From positions 1 through 64,000 of the forward strand of contig JAFSXM010000031.1 in NCBI GenBank assembly GCA_017444095.1: a stretch of 64,000 nt of DNA, read 5' to 3'. This DNA is from Rickettsiales bacterium (GTDB lineage: Bacteria; Pseudomonadota; Alphaproteobacteria; Rickettsiales; Deianiraeaceae). A program made the translations under genes and the position numbers. The notes below the pieces were generated by a model. The model worked only from the letters and a program-made list of their open reading frames with translations. It was not told where the DNA came from and did not search any database. Shown piece after piece: positions 29,523 through 39,926 of this stretch (its first letter is position 1; each line of letters starts with the position of its first letter).

Positions 29523-30557
29523 ATGAAAAAGATTATTAATTTTTTTAATAAAAATAACGAGTATAAAGATATACATGGTAATAAATATCTTGACAATGGC
29601 AACGGTTCCTCTGAGGAGATAAATGGCAAACAAACATCTGGGGGTATCGTTTCTGATATTTCAGCTCGCAGGCCAACTGGATACAATAAAGACGATCTTG
29701 TGTTAAAAGGTCATGCTTCATCATTAGAACCTAATAATGCTATGTCAATTGAAGTGTTCGGGAAAACGATAAAAGCAGTAGATGTTACAAATATAATTGA
29801 TAAAAAAACAAAACACTGTGAGTTACAATCTTTTATGCCACAATACGACAAAACAGACTATCTTTGTGACCCTTTTAACATCGCTGGCATTCCAATAAGA
29901 CTTTCTCCGGATAGAACACATATAAATATACGCAGTATTCCAATAATAGAAAATGGAAATATTAAAGAGTTTAAATTTTATCAATTTCTCGATTTTGAGA
30001 ACCACGACCCAATTGCTGATGAATGGGCTAAACAAGATGCAGGAAGCATAGAGAAAACATTGTATGATATTGTTATGCCAAACAAAGAAAAGAGGTGGCG
30101 ACATCGTATTGCATTAGATAATGGTCGCATAATACATACATATCGGGATATACAAAATGGAGGATCATACATTGATGTATATAAACTTACATCGAAAAAA
30201 GAAAATGAAAAACGTGAATTTAGTGCAAACAAAGTTTCCTCTACAAAAGTGGATGAGAAAATCGATGAACCAGTTGTCGTCGGCAATAAACTATATACAT
30301 ATGAACATAGTGGCAATGTTGTTGTTTATAACATATTCGATAATGGATTACAGTCACATTTGACTCTTCATGGTGGCTTTTACAATATGCAAGATTTCTT
30401 TAACATAACAAATCTAAAAACTTATCAAAAATTATCACGAGATGATTATGCTAAGATGGAAAAAAGATATATTGAAGAGCAGGAAAAAAAGAAAATGAAT
30501 AATAAAAGTACAAAGACAGGTCTTAACAAAGATGATGATGTTTGTAGCATACAATAA
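29523..30557 (+). CDS. Soluble protein ending in a CaaX-type prenylation box (putative effector)
   Basis: No bacterial family is recognised for these 344 residues. There is no signal peptide or transmembrane helix, and the central region (about 80-310) looks globular, rich in short beta strands. The last 25 residues are Lys/Asn-rich and end exactly in Cys-Ser-Ile-Gln before the stop (TGT AGC ATA CAA TAA). In eukaryotic hosts such a C-a-a-X end with X = Gln is a farnesyltransferase-type signal, and some Legionella effectors use host prenylation in this way. Bacteria do not use CaaX boxes themselves. Prenylation here is inference from a four-residue motif that can arise by chance. Confidence 0.75.
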   Translation: MKKIINFFNKNNEYKDIHGNKYLDNGNGSSEEINGKQTSGGIVSDISARRPTGYNKDDLVLKGHASSLEPNNAMSIEVFGKTIKAVDVTNIIDKKTKHCELQSFMPQYDKTDYLCDPFNIAGIPIRLSPDRTHINIRSIPIIENGNIKEFKFYQFLDFENHDPIADEWAKQDAGSIEKTLYDIVMPNKEKRWRHRIALDNGRIIHTYRDIQNGGSYIDVYKLTSKKENEKREFSANKVSSTKVDEKIDEPVVVGNKLYTYEHSGNVVVYNIFDNGLQSHLTLHGGFYNMQDFFNITNLKTYQKLSRDDYAKMEKRYIEEQEKKKMNNKSTKTGLNKDDDVCSIQ

Positions 30558-30659
30558 CATCATTGCTTTTTCGCAACAAAATGTTATAAATATTGTATAA
30601 TTTGCAATATCGTGTGAATGTCTTTACTTTTAAAAAGTAAATGATGGTTGGTGGATGTT

Positions 30660-31352
30660 ATGCCGAAACAAATTTTCGATAAAGTAAAATTGATAAAAAT
30701 GTTTAACCCAGTTAACGGGTGTAATATTGGTTGTCCATATTGTTATGCGAGAAAAATAAATCAGCGATTTCATATCATTCCTAATTTTAATATTCCAACA
30801 TTTCAAGAAAATAGATTGGAGCAACTTTACAAAAAGAAAAAAGGTGCTGTTTATTTAATAACTTCAATGAGCGATTTTTCAGGATGGAAACCTGAATGGA
30901 GAGAAAAAATTTTTCAAGTTTTAGCCGATAACCAACAACACATTTATACACTCTTAACAAAGAGACCAGAATTAATACATTTTGAAACTAATTTAGATAA
31001 TGTGTGGATTGGGGTCAGTGTTACAAATAAAGCAGATGTGAAACGAATTGAAACAATGAAAAAAAACATTAAGTGTAAGCATTATTCTATCACTTTTGAA
31101 CCGCTCCACGGTGAGTGTGGAGATATGGATTTATCTGGTATTGGATGTATTTTTATTGGTGCGGAAACTGGCAATAGAAAAGGAAAAATAAAGCCTCAAA
31201 AAGAATGGGTTATGAATATTGTAAAACAAGCAAAAGCATTGAATATTCCAGTATGCATGAAAATGTCGTTATTGGATATAGTTGGCAAAGAAAATTGGAT
31301 ACAAGATTTCCCAGAGGATTATAATAATGTTATTTTTGGCACACAAAGATAA
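30660..31352 (+). CDS. Radical SAM protein, DUF5131 (phage Gp37/Gp68-like) family
   Basis: The 230-residue protein has a CxxxCxxC iron-sulphur motif near the N-terminus in NGCNIGCPYCYARKI, then an ITSMSDF segment and TLLTKRPELI, WIGVSVTNKADV, ITFEPLHG and IFIGAETG, all typical of DUF5131. The chemistry of this family is not established to my knowledge. Start at the ATG at 30660; a GTG at 30651 is possible. It might activate or modify a protein, but nothing ties it to nrdD, which lies 7 kb away. Confidence 0.85.
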   Translation: MPKQIFDKVKLIKMFNPVNGCNIGCPYCYARKINQRFHIIPNFNIPTFQENRLEQLYKKKKGAVYLITSMSDFSGWKPEWREKIFQVLADNQQHIYTLLTKRPELIHFETNLDNVWIGVSVTNKADVKRIETMKKNIKCKHYSITFEPLHGECGDMDLSGIGCIFIGAETGNRKGKIKPQKEWVMNIVKQAKALNIPVCMKMSLLDIVGKENWIQDFPEDYNNVIFGTQR

Positions 31353-31458
31353 TAAATTATAGATATATAACACATCAATTTCGTTATAAAATGCGAGAAT
31401 AAAAAACTTGAAAATAAATTCATATTTTAAAACATAATTTGTTTCTTATTGTTTGCAT

Positions 31459-32148
31459 ATGAAGTATTTTGTAAAAACAATAGCTTTGTTTTCTGTATTG
31501 ACTTTTGCTGGCTGTCAATTAGTTCGTGATAGTGATGGGTTCTATACAATAGAAAGCAGGAAGAAAGATGTCAGCAAACAACAACGAACACAAGAGACAA
31601 AAAAGACCACAACATTAGATAACAACACAATTTCTATTAAAGACACAAAACGGCAAGAAATTGAGACAGAAGATGTTGATAAAACAAAATATATTGATAA
31701 ACCAGCCAATGGTGGTATGGATGACAAAGAAATAATTGCAAAAAAAATGGAAGAAGCTATTCAGTCTTCCAACATTGAAACCAAACAACAGAATAGGTTT
31801 GTTGCTGATGTAAAATCTAATGATGTGGTAAAAACAGATCAAAAATGTCATTGCCAATGTGATAGCAATATTGTTAATAAACAAGACAATGTATTAGATA
31901 TACAAACAATTCGCAAGAATGAGAAAACTTTATACATACAGGTTGGTGTGTTTACCAACTTTGAAACTGCAAATGCCCTTGCAGAGACAATTAAAGATAA
32001 TGGTATAAACAATGTTAAAATAATACATGAAGATAATATGATGAAAGTTGTGATAGGGGGTTTTGCAAATAAAAAGAGTGGTCAAAAAATTATTGATAAA
32101 TTGTACGAGATTGGTATTGATGATTATTTTTGGAAAAACATAAAGTAG
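31459..32148 (+). CDS. SPOR-domain lipoprotein
   Basis: The N-terminus has a lipoprotein signal ending in a LTFAGC lipobox (mature Cys about residue 19). A disordered Lys/Thr/Asp-rich linker follows, with a Cys-rich HCQCD patch near 130. The C-terminal 75 residues form a SPOR domain (YIQVGVFTNFETANALAETI ... VVIGGF), which binds denuded peptidoglycan at division septa. This indicates a peptidoglycan-containing wall. I chose the ATG at 31459; an upstream TTG adds two residues. gatC follows after 20 bases. Confidence 0.87.
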   Translation: MKYFVKTIALFSVLTFAGCQLVRDSDGFYTIESRKKDVSKQQRTQETKKTTTLDNNTISIKDTKRQEIETEDVDKTKYIDKPANGGMDDKEIIAKKMEEAIQSSNIETKQQNRFVADVKSNDVVKTDQKCHCQCDSNIVNKQDNVLDIQTIRKNEKTLYIQVGVFTNFETANALAETIKDNGINNVKIIHEDNMMKVVIGGFANKKSGQKIIDKLYEIGIDDYFWKNIK

Positions 32149-32168
32149 TGTAATAAATAGAAATTATT

Positions 32169-32447
32169 ATGTTGGATGAAGATTTAAATAAAGTTTTTCG
32201 TGCTTGTGGATTTAATTATGTAGACAAAAACCTATGCGACGATTTGGAAAAAATTATTGCTTGGCAAAAGGTATTGCGAGAAGTTGATGTTGAAGGTGTA
32301 GAGCCTATGTATAACACATTAGGCGATAATGCGATAGCAATAACTAATACAGACAATATAGTTAAAGAAAATAGTGATATATTTTCTAATGCACCAGAAA
32401 TTGAGGACAACTTTTTCTTAGTGCCAAAGGTTATAGATAAGAAATAA
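32169..32447 (+). CDS. gatC: Asp-tRNA(Asn)/Glu-tRNA(Gln) amidotransferase subunit C
   Basis: At 92 residues, with a helical N-terminus, an EGVEPMYNTL segment and the C-terminal APEIEDNFFLVPKVI, this is GatC, the small stabilising subunit of GatCAB. GatCAB makes Gln-tRNA (and often Asn-tRNA) by transamidation. gatA and gatB do not follow here. Confidence 0.9.
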   Translation: MLDEDLNKVFRACGFNYVDKNLCDDLEKIIAWQKVLREVDVEGVEPMYNTLGDNAIAITNTDNIVKENSDIFSNAPEIEDNFFLVPKVIDKK

Positions 32448-32518
32448 TTAATTATCATTTGTCTTATCTTGCTTTTTATTTCAAAAGATGGTTGATTTTC
32501 AGTGTTTGTAAATAGGTT

Positions 32519-33154
32519 ATGTTTATAACATTTGAGGGAATAAACGGCTCTGGCAAGAGCACACAGGTAAAATTACTACATAAATATTTTTTAGAAAATG
32601 GAAAAACAAGCATTTTAACAAAAGGTATTGGTGGTGGTGGAGAGTTCTGCATGGAAGTAAGACGAATACTTTGCACAACAAAAAATATTGATAATCTTAC
32701 AGAACTTTTTTTATTATATGCTTCTCGTAACGAACATGTAAAAAATGTGCTTTTACCAGCTATTAAGGAAGGCAAACACATAGTATGTGATAGATATGTA
32801 GATTCAAGCTATGCTTATCAATGTAATGGCAATGCCAAAATGGTAGAATTATTAAAGACATTTCATAAGGCAATTCAAGCACCAATGCCCGACATAACAT
32901 TTTTTATAGATATACCGGTAGCCGTCTCTGAAACAAGATTGGCACCACTTGTATATGATGCAATGGTTCAAGGCGCTGGATATAAAAAATATGATGAAAT
33001 TAAAACAGAAGAGATGCAAAAGATAGTGAATAATTACAAAAAATTAGCAGAATTGTTCCCAGATAGGATATACCGCATTGATGGAACCAAAACAATCAAA
33101 GATATACATAATGAAATAGTTAATATTATTGAAACAAAATTGAAAAATAATTAG
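32519..33154 (+). CDS. tmk: Thymidylate kinase
   Basis: Tmk phosphorylates dTMP to dTDP. The P-loop FEGINGSGKSTQ opens the protein, and the DRYVDSSYAYQ motif and a LID-like region follow. At 211 residues it is normal length. Its stop codon overlaps that of the convergent membrane-protein gene (TTAG shared, 33151-33154). Confidence 0.95.
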   Translation: MFITFEGINGSGKSTQVKLLHKYFLENGKTSILTKGIGGGGEFCMEVRRILCTTKNIDNLTELFLLYASRNEHVKNVLLPAIKEGKHIVCDRYVDSSYAYQCNGNAKMVELLKTFHKAIQAPMPDITFFIDIPVAVSETRLAPLVYDAMVQGAGYKKYDEIKTEEMQKIVNNYKKLAELFPDRIYRIDGTKTIKDIHNEIVNIIETKLKNN

Positions 33155-34002
33155 CCATTATTGGATATTATTTCATAATTTATCTGTCTTTTAGCTTTAT
33201 TGCTGTTCTTATATTCATTTCTTGTTTTATCGGCAATATCTAACATATCTTGTTTTTTTATCTGTTTTATTTTAATTTTTCTTTCTGTCTTTTTTTTTGC
33301 ATTTACATCAACTTTCTCGCTATATTTTCTATTACGATTTCTACCTGTATATTTTCTTTGTAGTGAGATAATAGTTTGTATTTTTTCTTTTTCTTGCTCC
33401 TTTCTGTGTTTTTCAACCATATAATGGTACATATACACAAAAGTTTTATTGTTTCTTTTTATTCCCAACAGGCCATACATTATAAAATATGTCGCAATAA
33501 TATAGTTTGTTTTTGTAGCAATGGCAATATGAATGATTGTTTTAACAATTCCAACAAACATAGAAGATGTTGTTGAAATGCTTTTATGTTTGTCACAGTA
33601 GATACTGATGCAATATACAAACAACATACTTGTTGATGTTATGATGTCTAAAAATGCTCCAATTATAATTACACATAAGAAATTTTTACTTTGATTTTTT
33701 TTTATACAGAAAAACGGAAAATAATTACCAGCCAATGCAACAATAGATGTTAAGGCCGTAATGTTTTTAGTATCAAAAGTTATGCTTGCAATAACAACAA
33801 ATATTGCACATTTTATACAATCCAGAAATTCGCCAATGCTCTTTTGTGATATACGATATTGTGTATATGTCTCTAATGAAATTATTGTCTTCGCAAAGCC
33901 ATTGTTTTGTCTGGTTTTGCATATATTTTTGATAAAAGGCACACATTGCAAAGAGCATAATAAATATGTTAATAACAAATATGCACAATATATATAATCC
34001 AT
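33151..34002 (-). CDS. Degenerate PlsY-like membrane protein with a basic tail
   Basis: About 190 residues with five to six hydrophobic helices are followed by a Lys/Arg-rich soluble tail of about 95. The layout resembles PlsY, the acyl-phosphate glycerol-3-phosphate acyltransferase. CSLQCVPFIKNI stands where PlsY has GSIPFG, FLDCIKCAIFVVIA resembles the FDxxKGxxAV helix, and ALAGNYFPFF aligns with the LGHxFPVW segment. The glycine-rich catalytic motifs (GSGNIGATN, GGKGVAT) are replaced by non-glycine residues, so activity as an acyltransferase is unlikely. The PlsY relation is inference. I start at the ATG at 34002; a GTG two codons earlier is possible. Confidence 0.5.
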   Translation of the reverse strand: MDYIYCAYLLLTYLLCSLQCVPFIKNICKTRQNNGFAKTIISLETYTQYRISQKSIGEFLDCIKCAIFVVIASITFDTKNITALTSIVALAGNYFPFFCIKKNQSKNFLCVIIIGAFLDIITSTSMLFVYCISIYCDKHKSISTTSSMFVGIVKTIIHIAIATKTNYIIATYFIMYGLLGIKRNNKTFVYMYHYMVEKHRKEQEKEKIQTIISLQRKYTGRNRNRKYSEKVDVNAKKKTERKIKIKQIKKQDMLDIADKTRNEYKNSNKAKRQINYEIISNNG

Positions 34003-34093
34003 AGACACAATTATAATACATAATACTAAAATGTAAACAAGAAGTAAAAGATTTTATACAAAATTAACTTTCAATTGTTATTGATACCAGTTT

Positions 34094-34903
34094 TTACCAT
34101 AAATCGTAAAAATCAACACAGAAGACCAAGCCAACCGATGCTTTATTGATATCAAATTTTTTATCTTTGTATAGTTGAATATAGCTTACACTTGCGCCTA
34201 TTAAAAATCTATCATTTTTACCAAATGGATGTGTGGCAACAACCATCCACTGAATATAACCATTTCGTGCATCTGTAAGATTAATATAATTATCGGCATA
34301 TAACCACACAAAGATTGGCTTGATATTGATTTTGTATGATAAACCACTAAATAACATATTATAGTTAGCATATCTTCTGTAATAGAATTGCCAATCTATT
34401 CTTGTTCTTTTTGTAATATTATAGTCGATATTTATACCTAAAGTTGGGCGGATTTCACGACCATACGACATAATAGCACCAATCTGTCCTGTGTATAGGC
34501 TTGGTGTAAACATTCCAATGCCAGTAGATATGTTTAATCTTTCTCCCTGATATACTGGCGAAAAAAACCTAAAATTAAAATAATTCAGCCCAAAAGCCTG
34601 TTTGTTGTTAACCTTACTATGCCCATACATAAATGAAAACTCAAATTCCGCCCAAAGATTTTTGCTAAAACCAACCTCTATATCATTACAAGTGTAAAGA
34701 GCATTTATGTTGTTATTATGTCTTGTATAAAAGACATTAAAAAACTCTATTAGCCCTGGTTTAAATGCTTTTGCATAGTATGCATATGATGTTTTTGGAA
34801 AAAAAGTAACCATTAAACACATCAGCAACGGAATAACAAATAATGTTTTCTTGGTGTGTTTTGTGGAAAAATTTTTATCAAAATACATTAAAGAAAAAGT
34901 CAT
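34094..34903 (-). CDS. Putative outer-membrane beta-barrel protein
   Basis: The 269-residue protein has a hydrophobic signal peptide ending near TSYA (about residue 41) after a long n-region; a later ATG (LMYFDKN region) could shorten it. The mature part shows alternating aromatic/polar strands, for example FNFRFFSPVY, RIDWQFYYRRYA and RFLIGASVSYIQLY. It ends in VCVDFYDLW with a terminal aromatic residue, as in outer-membrane porin-like barrels. Family not recognised. Confidence 0.7.
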   Translation of the reverse strand: MTFSLMYFDKNFSTKHTKKTLFVIPLLMCLMVTFFPKTSYAYYAKAFKPGLIEFFNVFYTRHNNNINALYTCNDIEVGFSKNLWAEFEFSFMYGHSKVNNKQAFGLNYFNFRFFSPVYQGERLNISTGIGMFTPSLYTGQIGAIMSYGREIRPTLGINIDYNITKRTRIDWQFYYRRYANYNMLFSGLSYKINIKPIFVWLYADNYINLTDARNGYIQWMVVATHPFGKNDRFLIGASVSYIQLYKDKKFDINKASVGLVFCVDFYDLW

Positions 34904-35067
34904 ACAAACTTTGATTACACTATATGCATTTCATAAAAATCAAGAAAAAAATGTAAATAAGATATCCATAATCATAGAGTCAAGATGTAATACTGCAAGT
35001 CGTTAACACTTGACTATTATATTATGCAGATTAGACAATTCGCTTATATCGTTTGATTAGTAAATAT

Positions 35068-35259
35068 ATGTCAAAAATTGGTTTAATCAAAAATATAGCG
35101 ATTATTGCAGATTTTATAATTTCAATTATTGCATCAGTAATTAAATCATCAATACCAGAAGTTTCTAATGCTTTATTTGGCATATCCGCTATTGTGTTGA
35201 TAATTGCGGTTATTTGTATAATAATAGAATTTGTTAATTGGAGACTAAAAAATAAATAA
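35068..35259 (+). CDS. Small two-helix membrane protein
   Basis: Sixty-three residues from the ATG at 35068 (MSKIGLIKNI) comprise two hydrophobic helices rich in Ile and a basic WRLKNK end. Function is unknown. A TTG at 35053 would add five residues. It shares a terminator with convergent groEL. Confidence 0.55.
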   Translation: MSKIGLIKNIAIIADFIISIIASVIKSSIPEVSNALFGISAIVLIIAVICIIIEFVNWRLKNK

Positions 35260-35272
35260 TCTTTCTACTAAA

Positions 35273-35309
35273 AAACATAATGCCGATACAATAAAAATGT
35301 ATCGGCATT
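35273..35309. terminator. Bidirectional intrinsic terminator between groEL and the small membrane protein
   Basis: A 12-bp perfect stem (35279-35290 with 35298-35309, 7-base loop) is followed on the minus strand by a T-rich run including six T, and on the plus strand by TATTATTTTG. It serves groEL mainly. Confidence 0.85.
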
Positions 35310-35356
35310 TATTATTTTGAAATGATATAATATTATTTTGAAAATATGCAATGTCT

Positions 35357-37046
<1,690 letters not shown>

Positions 37047-37055
<9 letters not shown>

Positions 37056-37075
37056 TTTATTTTTTTTTCAAGAGT
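37047..37075 (-). promoter_or_regulatory. RpoH-like promoter element of groEL
   Basis: On the minus strand CTTGAA (37068-37073) and CTATTT (37047-37052), spaced by 15 bases, resemble the alphaproteobacterial heat-shock sigma factor pattern (CTTGAC ... CYTATNT). An almost identical 28-bp copy is at 38514-38541. Confidence 0.5.
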
Positions 37076-37097
37076 TTTAAAAAAGATAGAAACATAT

Positions 37098-38390
37098 TTA
37101 TTTCAAATTGTTTTCTATATTATTGCTTAATTTCTTAGTAGAAGAGCTATTATTGTTTATATATTTAAAATTATTTTCACTCATTTCAGACCCATTCATT
37201 TTTTCCATATTCCTCTTGACTACCTGAGAGAAATCATCACTCTTCTCTTCTAAATCTTCTACATCGTTATAACATTTTTTTTCCACCTCATAAGTATCTG
37301 TTTCCATATTCCTCTTGATTACCTGATAGAAATCATCACTCTTCTCTTCTAAATCTTCTACATCGTTATAACATTTTTTTTCCACTTCATAATTATCTGT
37401 GTTCATATTCTTACAGCTAACCTGCATCAAATCATTATTTTTTTCTTCTAAATTTATGTCATTATTTTCTTCTTCTAAATTTATATTATTATTTATTTGC
37501 CGTGTGGTCTGTTGCTTGCCTTCTTGTAACGTATGTTCCTTAAGAAACAACTCTATTGCATCAGATCTGCTCATAGTCGTTCCTTTTCCCTTTTTTGATG
37601 TGTATTTTAGTGGCTTAGGATTATACTCGCTTATTATTTCTTTTATACCTTCTTCATTAGTTGGTTGTCCGCTTGATTTTTCCTTTTTATTCCTTTTTCT
37701 TTTAAACTTCAACACATGACTGTTGTTTATATTAGGATTTTCCTGATAGATGTTATCCACATTTTGTTGTACAGACATTATATTAGGATTTTCCTGATAG
37801 ATGTTATCCACATTTTGTTGTGCAGACATTATATTAGGATTTTCCTGATAGATGTTATCCACATTTTGTTGTGCAGACATTATATTAGGATTTTCCTGAT
37901 AGATGTTATCCACATTTTGTTGTGCAGACAGCATATATAGAAGCGCATTAGCTTTTTCTAACCTGCTTTTTTGCCATTTCTTTATATCAGCTTGTGTAAA
38001 CAGTGCCTCATTTTTGTCATTAAATAATTTACATTTTAATCTCGAAATCGCATTTGTGAGATTTTTTTTATTCATTATCTTATTTTTTTCACAAAACTCT
38101 TTAATAAAATCGGCATTTGACACATATTGGCCGTTACGTTCCAAACTAATGGTAGCTTGTTGTTTATACTTATCAGCTAGTTTTTGCCTTTCTTCTGAAA
38201 ATTGTTGTTTTTCTTGCTGGCTAAAATCTTTCTCTGCCTTACCATTAAATAACTCATTTTTTAATTTCGAAATAGCTATTTGTAGCGCTTTTTTATTAAC
38301 ATTTGGATTTTCTTGAAGCACTTGATTAACAAAAGTAGCATTATCTACATATTGACTCTTATCTGAATTGTTGTTCTGATTATTTTGCAT
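37098..38390 (-). CDS. Multi-repeat Asn/Gln-rich protein (putative effector)
   Basis: The 430-residue protein has three nested repeat systems. Residues 14-75 and 89-147 are two diverged copies of a helical unit sharing Y-V-x-N-A-x-F and N-K-K-x-L-x-x-A-I-S-x-L-K plus LFN. Next come four near-identical 17-residue copies of a unit with QQNVDNIYQENPNI, and near the C-terminus two copies of a 33-residue unit (YEVEKKCYNDVEDLEEKSDD core) preceded by a partial third. No signal peptide or membrane helix; no family recognised. Tandem repeat growth of this kind is common in host-interaction proteins of intracellular bacteria. A heat-shock-like element lies about 125 bases upstream. Confidence 0.75.
   Translation of the reverse strand: MQNNQNNNSDKSQYVDNATFVNQVLQENPNVNKKALQIAISKLKNELFNGKAEKDFSQQEKQQFSEERQKLADKYKQQATISLERNGQYVSNADFIKEFCEKNKIMNKKNLTNAISRLKCKLFNDKNEALFTQADIKKWQKSRLEKANALLYMLSAQQNVDNIYQENPNIMSAQQNVDNIYQENPNIMSAQQNVDNIYQENPNIMSVQQNVDNIYQENPNINNSHVLKFKRKRNKKEKSSGQPTNEEGIKEIISEYNPKPLKYTSKKGKGTTMSRSDAIELFLKEHTLQEGKQQTTRQINNNINLEEENNDINLEEKNNDLMQVSCKNMNTDNYEVEKKCYNDVEDLEEKSDDFYQVIKRNMETDTYEVEKKCYNDVEDLEEKSDDFSQVVKRNMEKMNGSEMSENNFKYINNNSSSTKKLSNNIENNLK
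37207..37405 (-). repeat. 99-bp tandem repeat inside the multi-repeat gene
   Basis: Two copies with a 99-bp period start near 37207 and 37306, differing at a few bases, with a partial third copy near 37405. They encode 33-residue units. Confidence 0.85.
37731..37934 (-). repeat. 51-bp tandem repeat, four copies
   Basis: Copies start at 37731, 37782, 37833 and 37884 with an exact 51-bp period. One base change distinguishes the first copy (ACAGAC instead of GCAGAC). Seventeen codons per unit keep the reading frame, so copy number can change without disrupting the gene. Confidence 0.95.
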
Positions 38391-38513
38391 AATAAAAATT
38401 ATTAAAACTAATTAAACTAATTAAACTAATTCAATAATATTAAAAAATAAAATATATGCAATATATTTTATCAAAATAAAGTATACAATATCTAGACTTA
38501 AAAAGAGCGGAAT

Positions 38514-38541
38514 AAATAGTTTATTTATTTTTTTTCAAGAG
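38514..38541 (-). promoter_or_regulatory. Second copy of the groEL-type promoter element
   Basis: The 28 bases match 37047-37075 except for one T fewer in the run. CTTGAA lies at 38534-38539 and CTATTT at 38514-38519 with a 14-base spacer. It lies between the kinase-like gene and the multi-repeat gene and would transcribe the latter with a leader of about 115 bases. That leader also holds three AAACTAATT repeats at about 38404-38432. Confidence 0.45.
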
Positions 38542-38571
38542 AGTAAAGTGCAATCCAATCTGAAACGGATT

Positions 38572-39819
38572 TTAACCACCTTGACAAAAACCACAACAAG
38601 TTTTCATCCAGTTTGGGATATAGTCTCTTAAATTGCAATCAGCAGATGCGTTGTCCTTATTTTTGGGCAACAATACTTCGTCTTGTTTCTTTCGTGCTTC
38701 ATTTACAATGTCTTTTATCTTATTTTCATTAAACTCTTGAAGCCCTGCAAGTGTTTTTTGCATTGCCATTTTAAACTGATTAAAACATTGACTGGTTTCG
38801 TCTTTTATGGCTACATTCAACATCTTTTTCCATAATTCCAGTTTATCTTTAATACCTTGAATTAGTTCATTTTCTGGCAACCCAAAATATTTATTCTTCA
38901 CTGCAATATCATATATAATGTTTTTCATCTTTTCTTCTGTGATTGTGTATTCTTCTATTGTATCTTTGAAAATTTTGTTCCATGCTTCTGTTTTGCCAAT
39001 ACTTTCTTTCATATTATCTATAAATATTTGATAAAATGTCCATATGATATTCAGATTGTTTTGCCACAACGTGTAATTCGCACCATTGTTTGCAACTTTA
39101 TTAATGTCAGCAAAAAGACAAGTTATTTCCTTAATATCATCAAAATCAGTTTCAATAAACTTTTTCTTTCCATATTCTCCATTTTTTACAAGAAGATTTT
39201 CTGGCTTCCTATCAAACATTTGAAATAAAAATACTTTGCAAAGATGTCGTGCTATAATTTTCATATTATCTTCTGATAAAAATTTTGTCAATACATCTTG
39301 GTTGCATTGATTAACATTAGCCATATTAAAACGAAAATTTGGGTAACTGAAATTAGCCGTTGTAAAACACTCTAAAATCATTGTTAACAAAGTTATTTGA
39401 ATTTCGTCATCTGTCATTGTCTTGCCATTTAATGTTGTTATTATTCGACCAACATCAAGATTGTCATTTATGTTATGAATTTTACTAAATTGTTCCAACA
39501 AACTCCCTTCTGCTTTCTCCATATACAACATCTCTTCGTCGTGAAAATTAAAATAACCAGTTGTAATTGTGTCTTCACCGCATTCCTTTAATAACGATGG
39601 AACAAATATATTGTTAAAAGTTGCTAATTTTGCTTCACGACCATTTTTCACACATTTGTCGTTGTCTACTTGCCGTATAACAACATTGCCTTCAATTGAA
39701 AATAACTTGTTATATGCCCCATTTGTCAATGACTCTTTTGTTGAAAAGCCTTTCTGTATATTGTCTTGCATTTTTCTATGTCGTACTTCCAATTCATATA
39801 TGTCCCACTCCAAACTCAT
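38572..39819 (-). CDS. Protein-kinase-like protein (putative effector)
   Basis: No full-length family is recognised for the 415 residues. Residues 203-211 read DRKPENLLV, which matches the catalytic loop of eukaryotic-type or PI-kinase-like kinases (catalytic Asp203, Lys205, Asn208). Residues 223-228 ETDFDD follow 15-20 residues later where DFG-type kinases bind metal (Asp225). An N-terminal VVIRQ strand (46-50), with Arg instead of the usual Lys, and Glu62 could complete the nucleotide site. The C-terminus is helical and ends with a cysteine cluster TCCGFCQGG. No signal peptide or membrane helix. A kinase-fold effector is my inference; the motif set is short. A promoter with TTGATG and TACGAT is visible upstream. 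Confidence 0.6.
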   Translation of the reverse strand: MSLEWDIYELEVRHRKMQDNIQKGFSTKESLTNGAYNKLFSIEGNVVIRQVDNDKCVKNGREAKLATFNNIFVPSLLKECGEDTITTGYFNFHDEEMLYMEKAEGSLLEQFSKIHNINDNLDVGRIITTLNGKTMTDDEIQITLLTMILECFTTANFSYPNFRFNMANVNQCNQDVLTKFLSEDNMKIIARHLCKVFLFQMFDRKPENLLVKNGEYGKKKFIETDFDDIKEITCLFADINKVANNGANYTLWQNNLNIIWTFYQIFIDNMKESIGKTEAWNKIFKDTIEEYTITEEKMKNIIYDIAVKNKYFGLPENELIQGIKDKLELWKKMLNVAIKDETSQCFNQFKMAMQKTLAGLQEFNENKIKDIVNEARKKQDEVLLPKNKDNASADCNLRDYIPNWMKTCCGFCQGG

Positions 39820-39926
39820 ATATCTGTTGTTTTTTATCGTAGTACAATACTACAAAACCATCAAATTGCCAACTTTTTTTTATTGCCAATTACAAAGACA
39901 TTTTATATATAAAAGCATATGTAAAT

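Noticed and set aside
30660-31352. Radical SAM protein as the NrdD activase (NrdG)
   Set aside because: Its motifs and length fit DUF5131, and the CxxxCxxC context differs from NrdG; it is also not adjacent to nrdD.
37731-37934. CRISPR-like array
   Set aside because: The repeats are directly tandem without variable spacers and encode in-frame 17-residue units in a long ORF; no cas genes are present.
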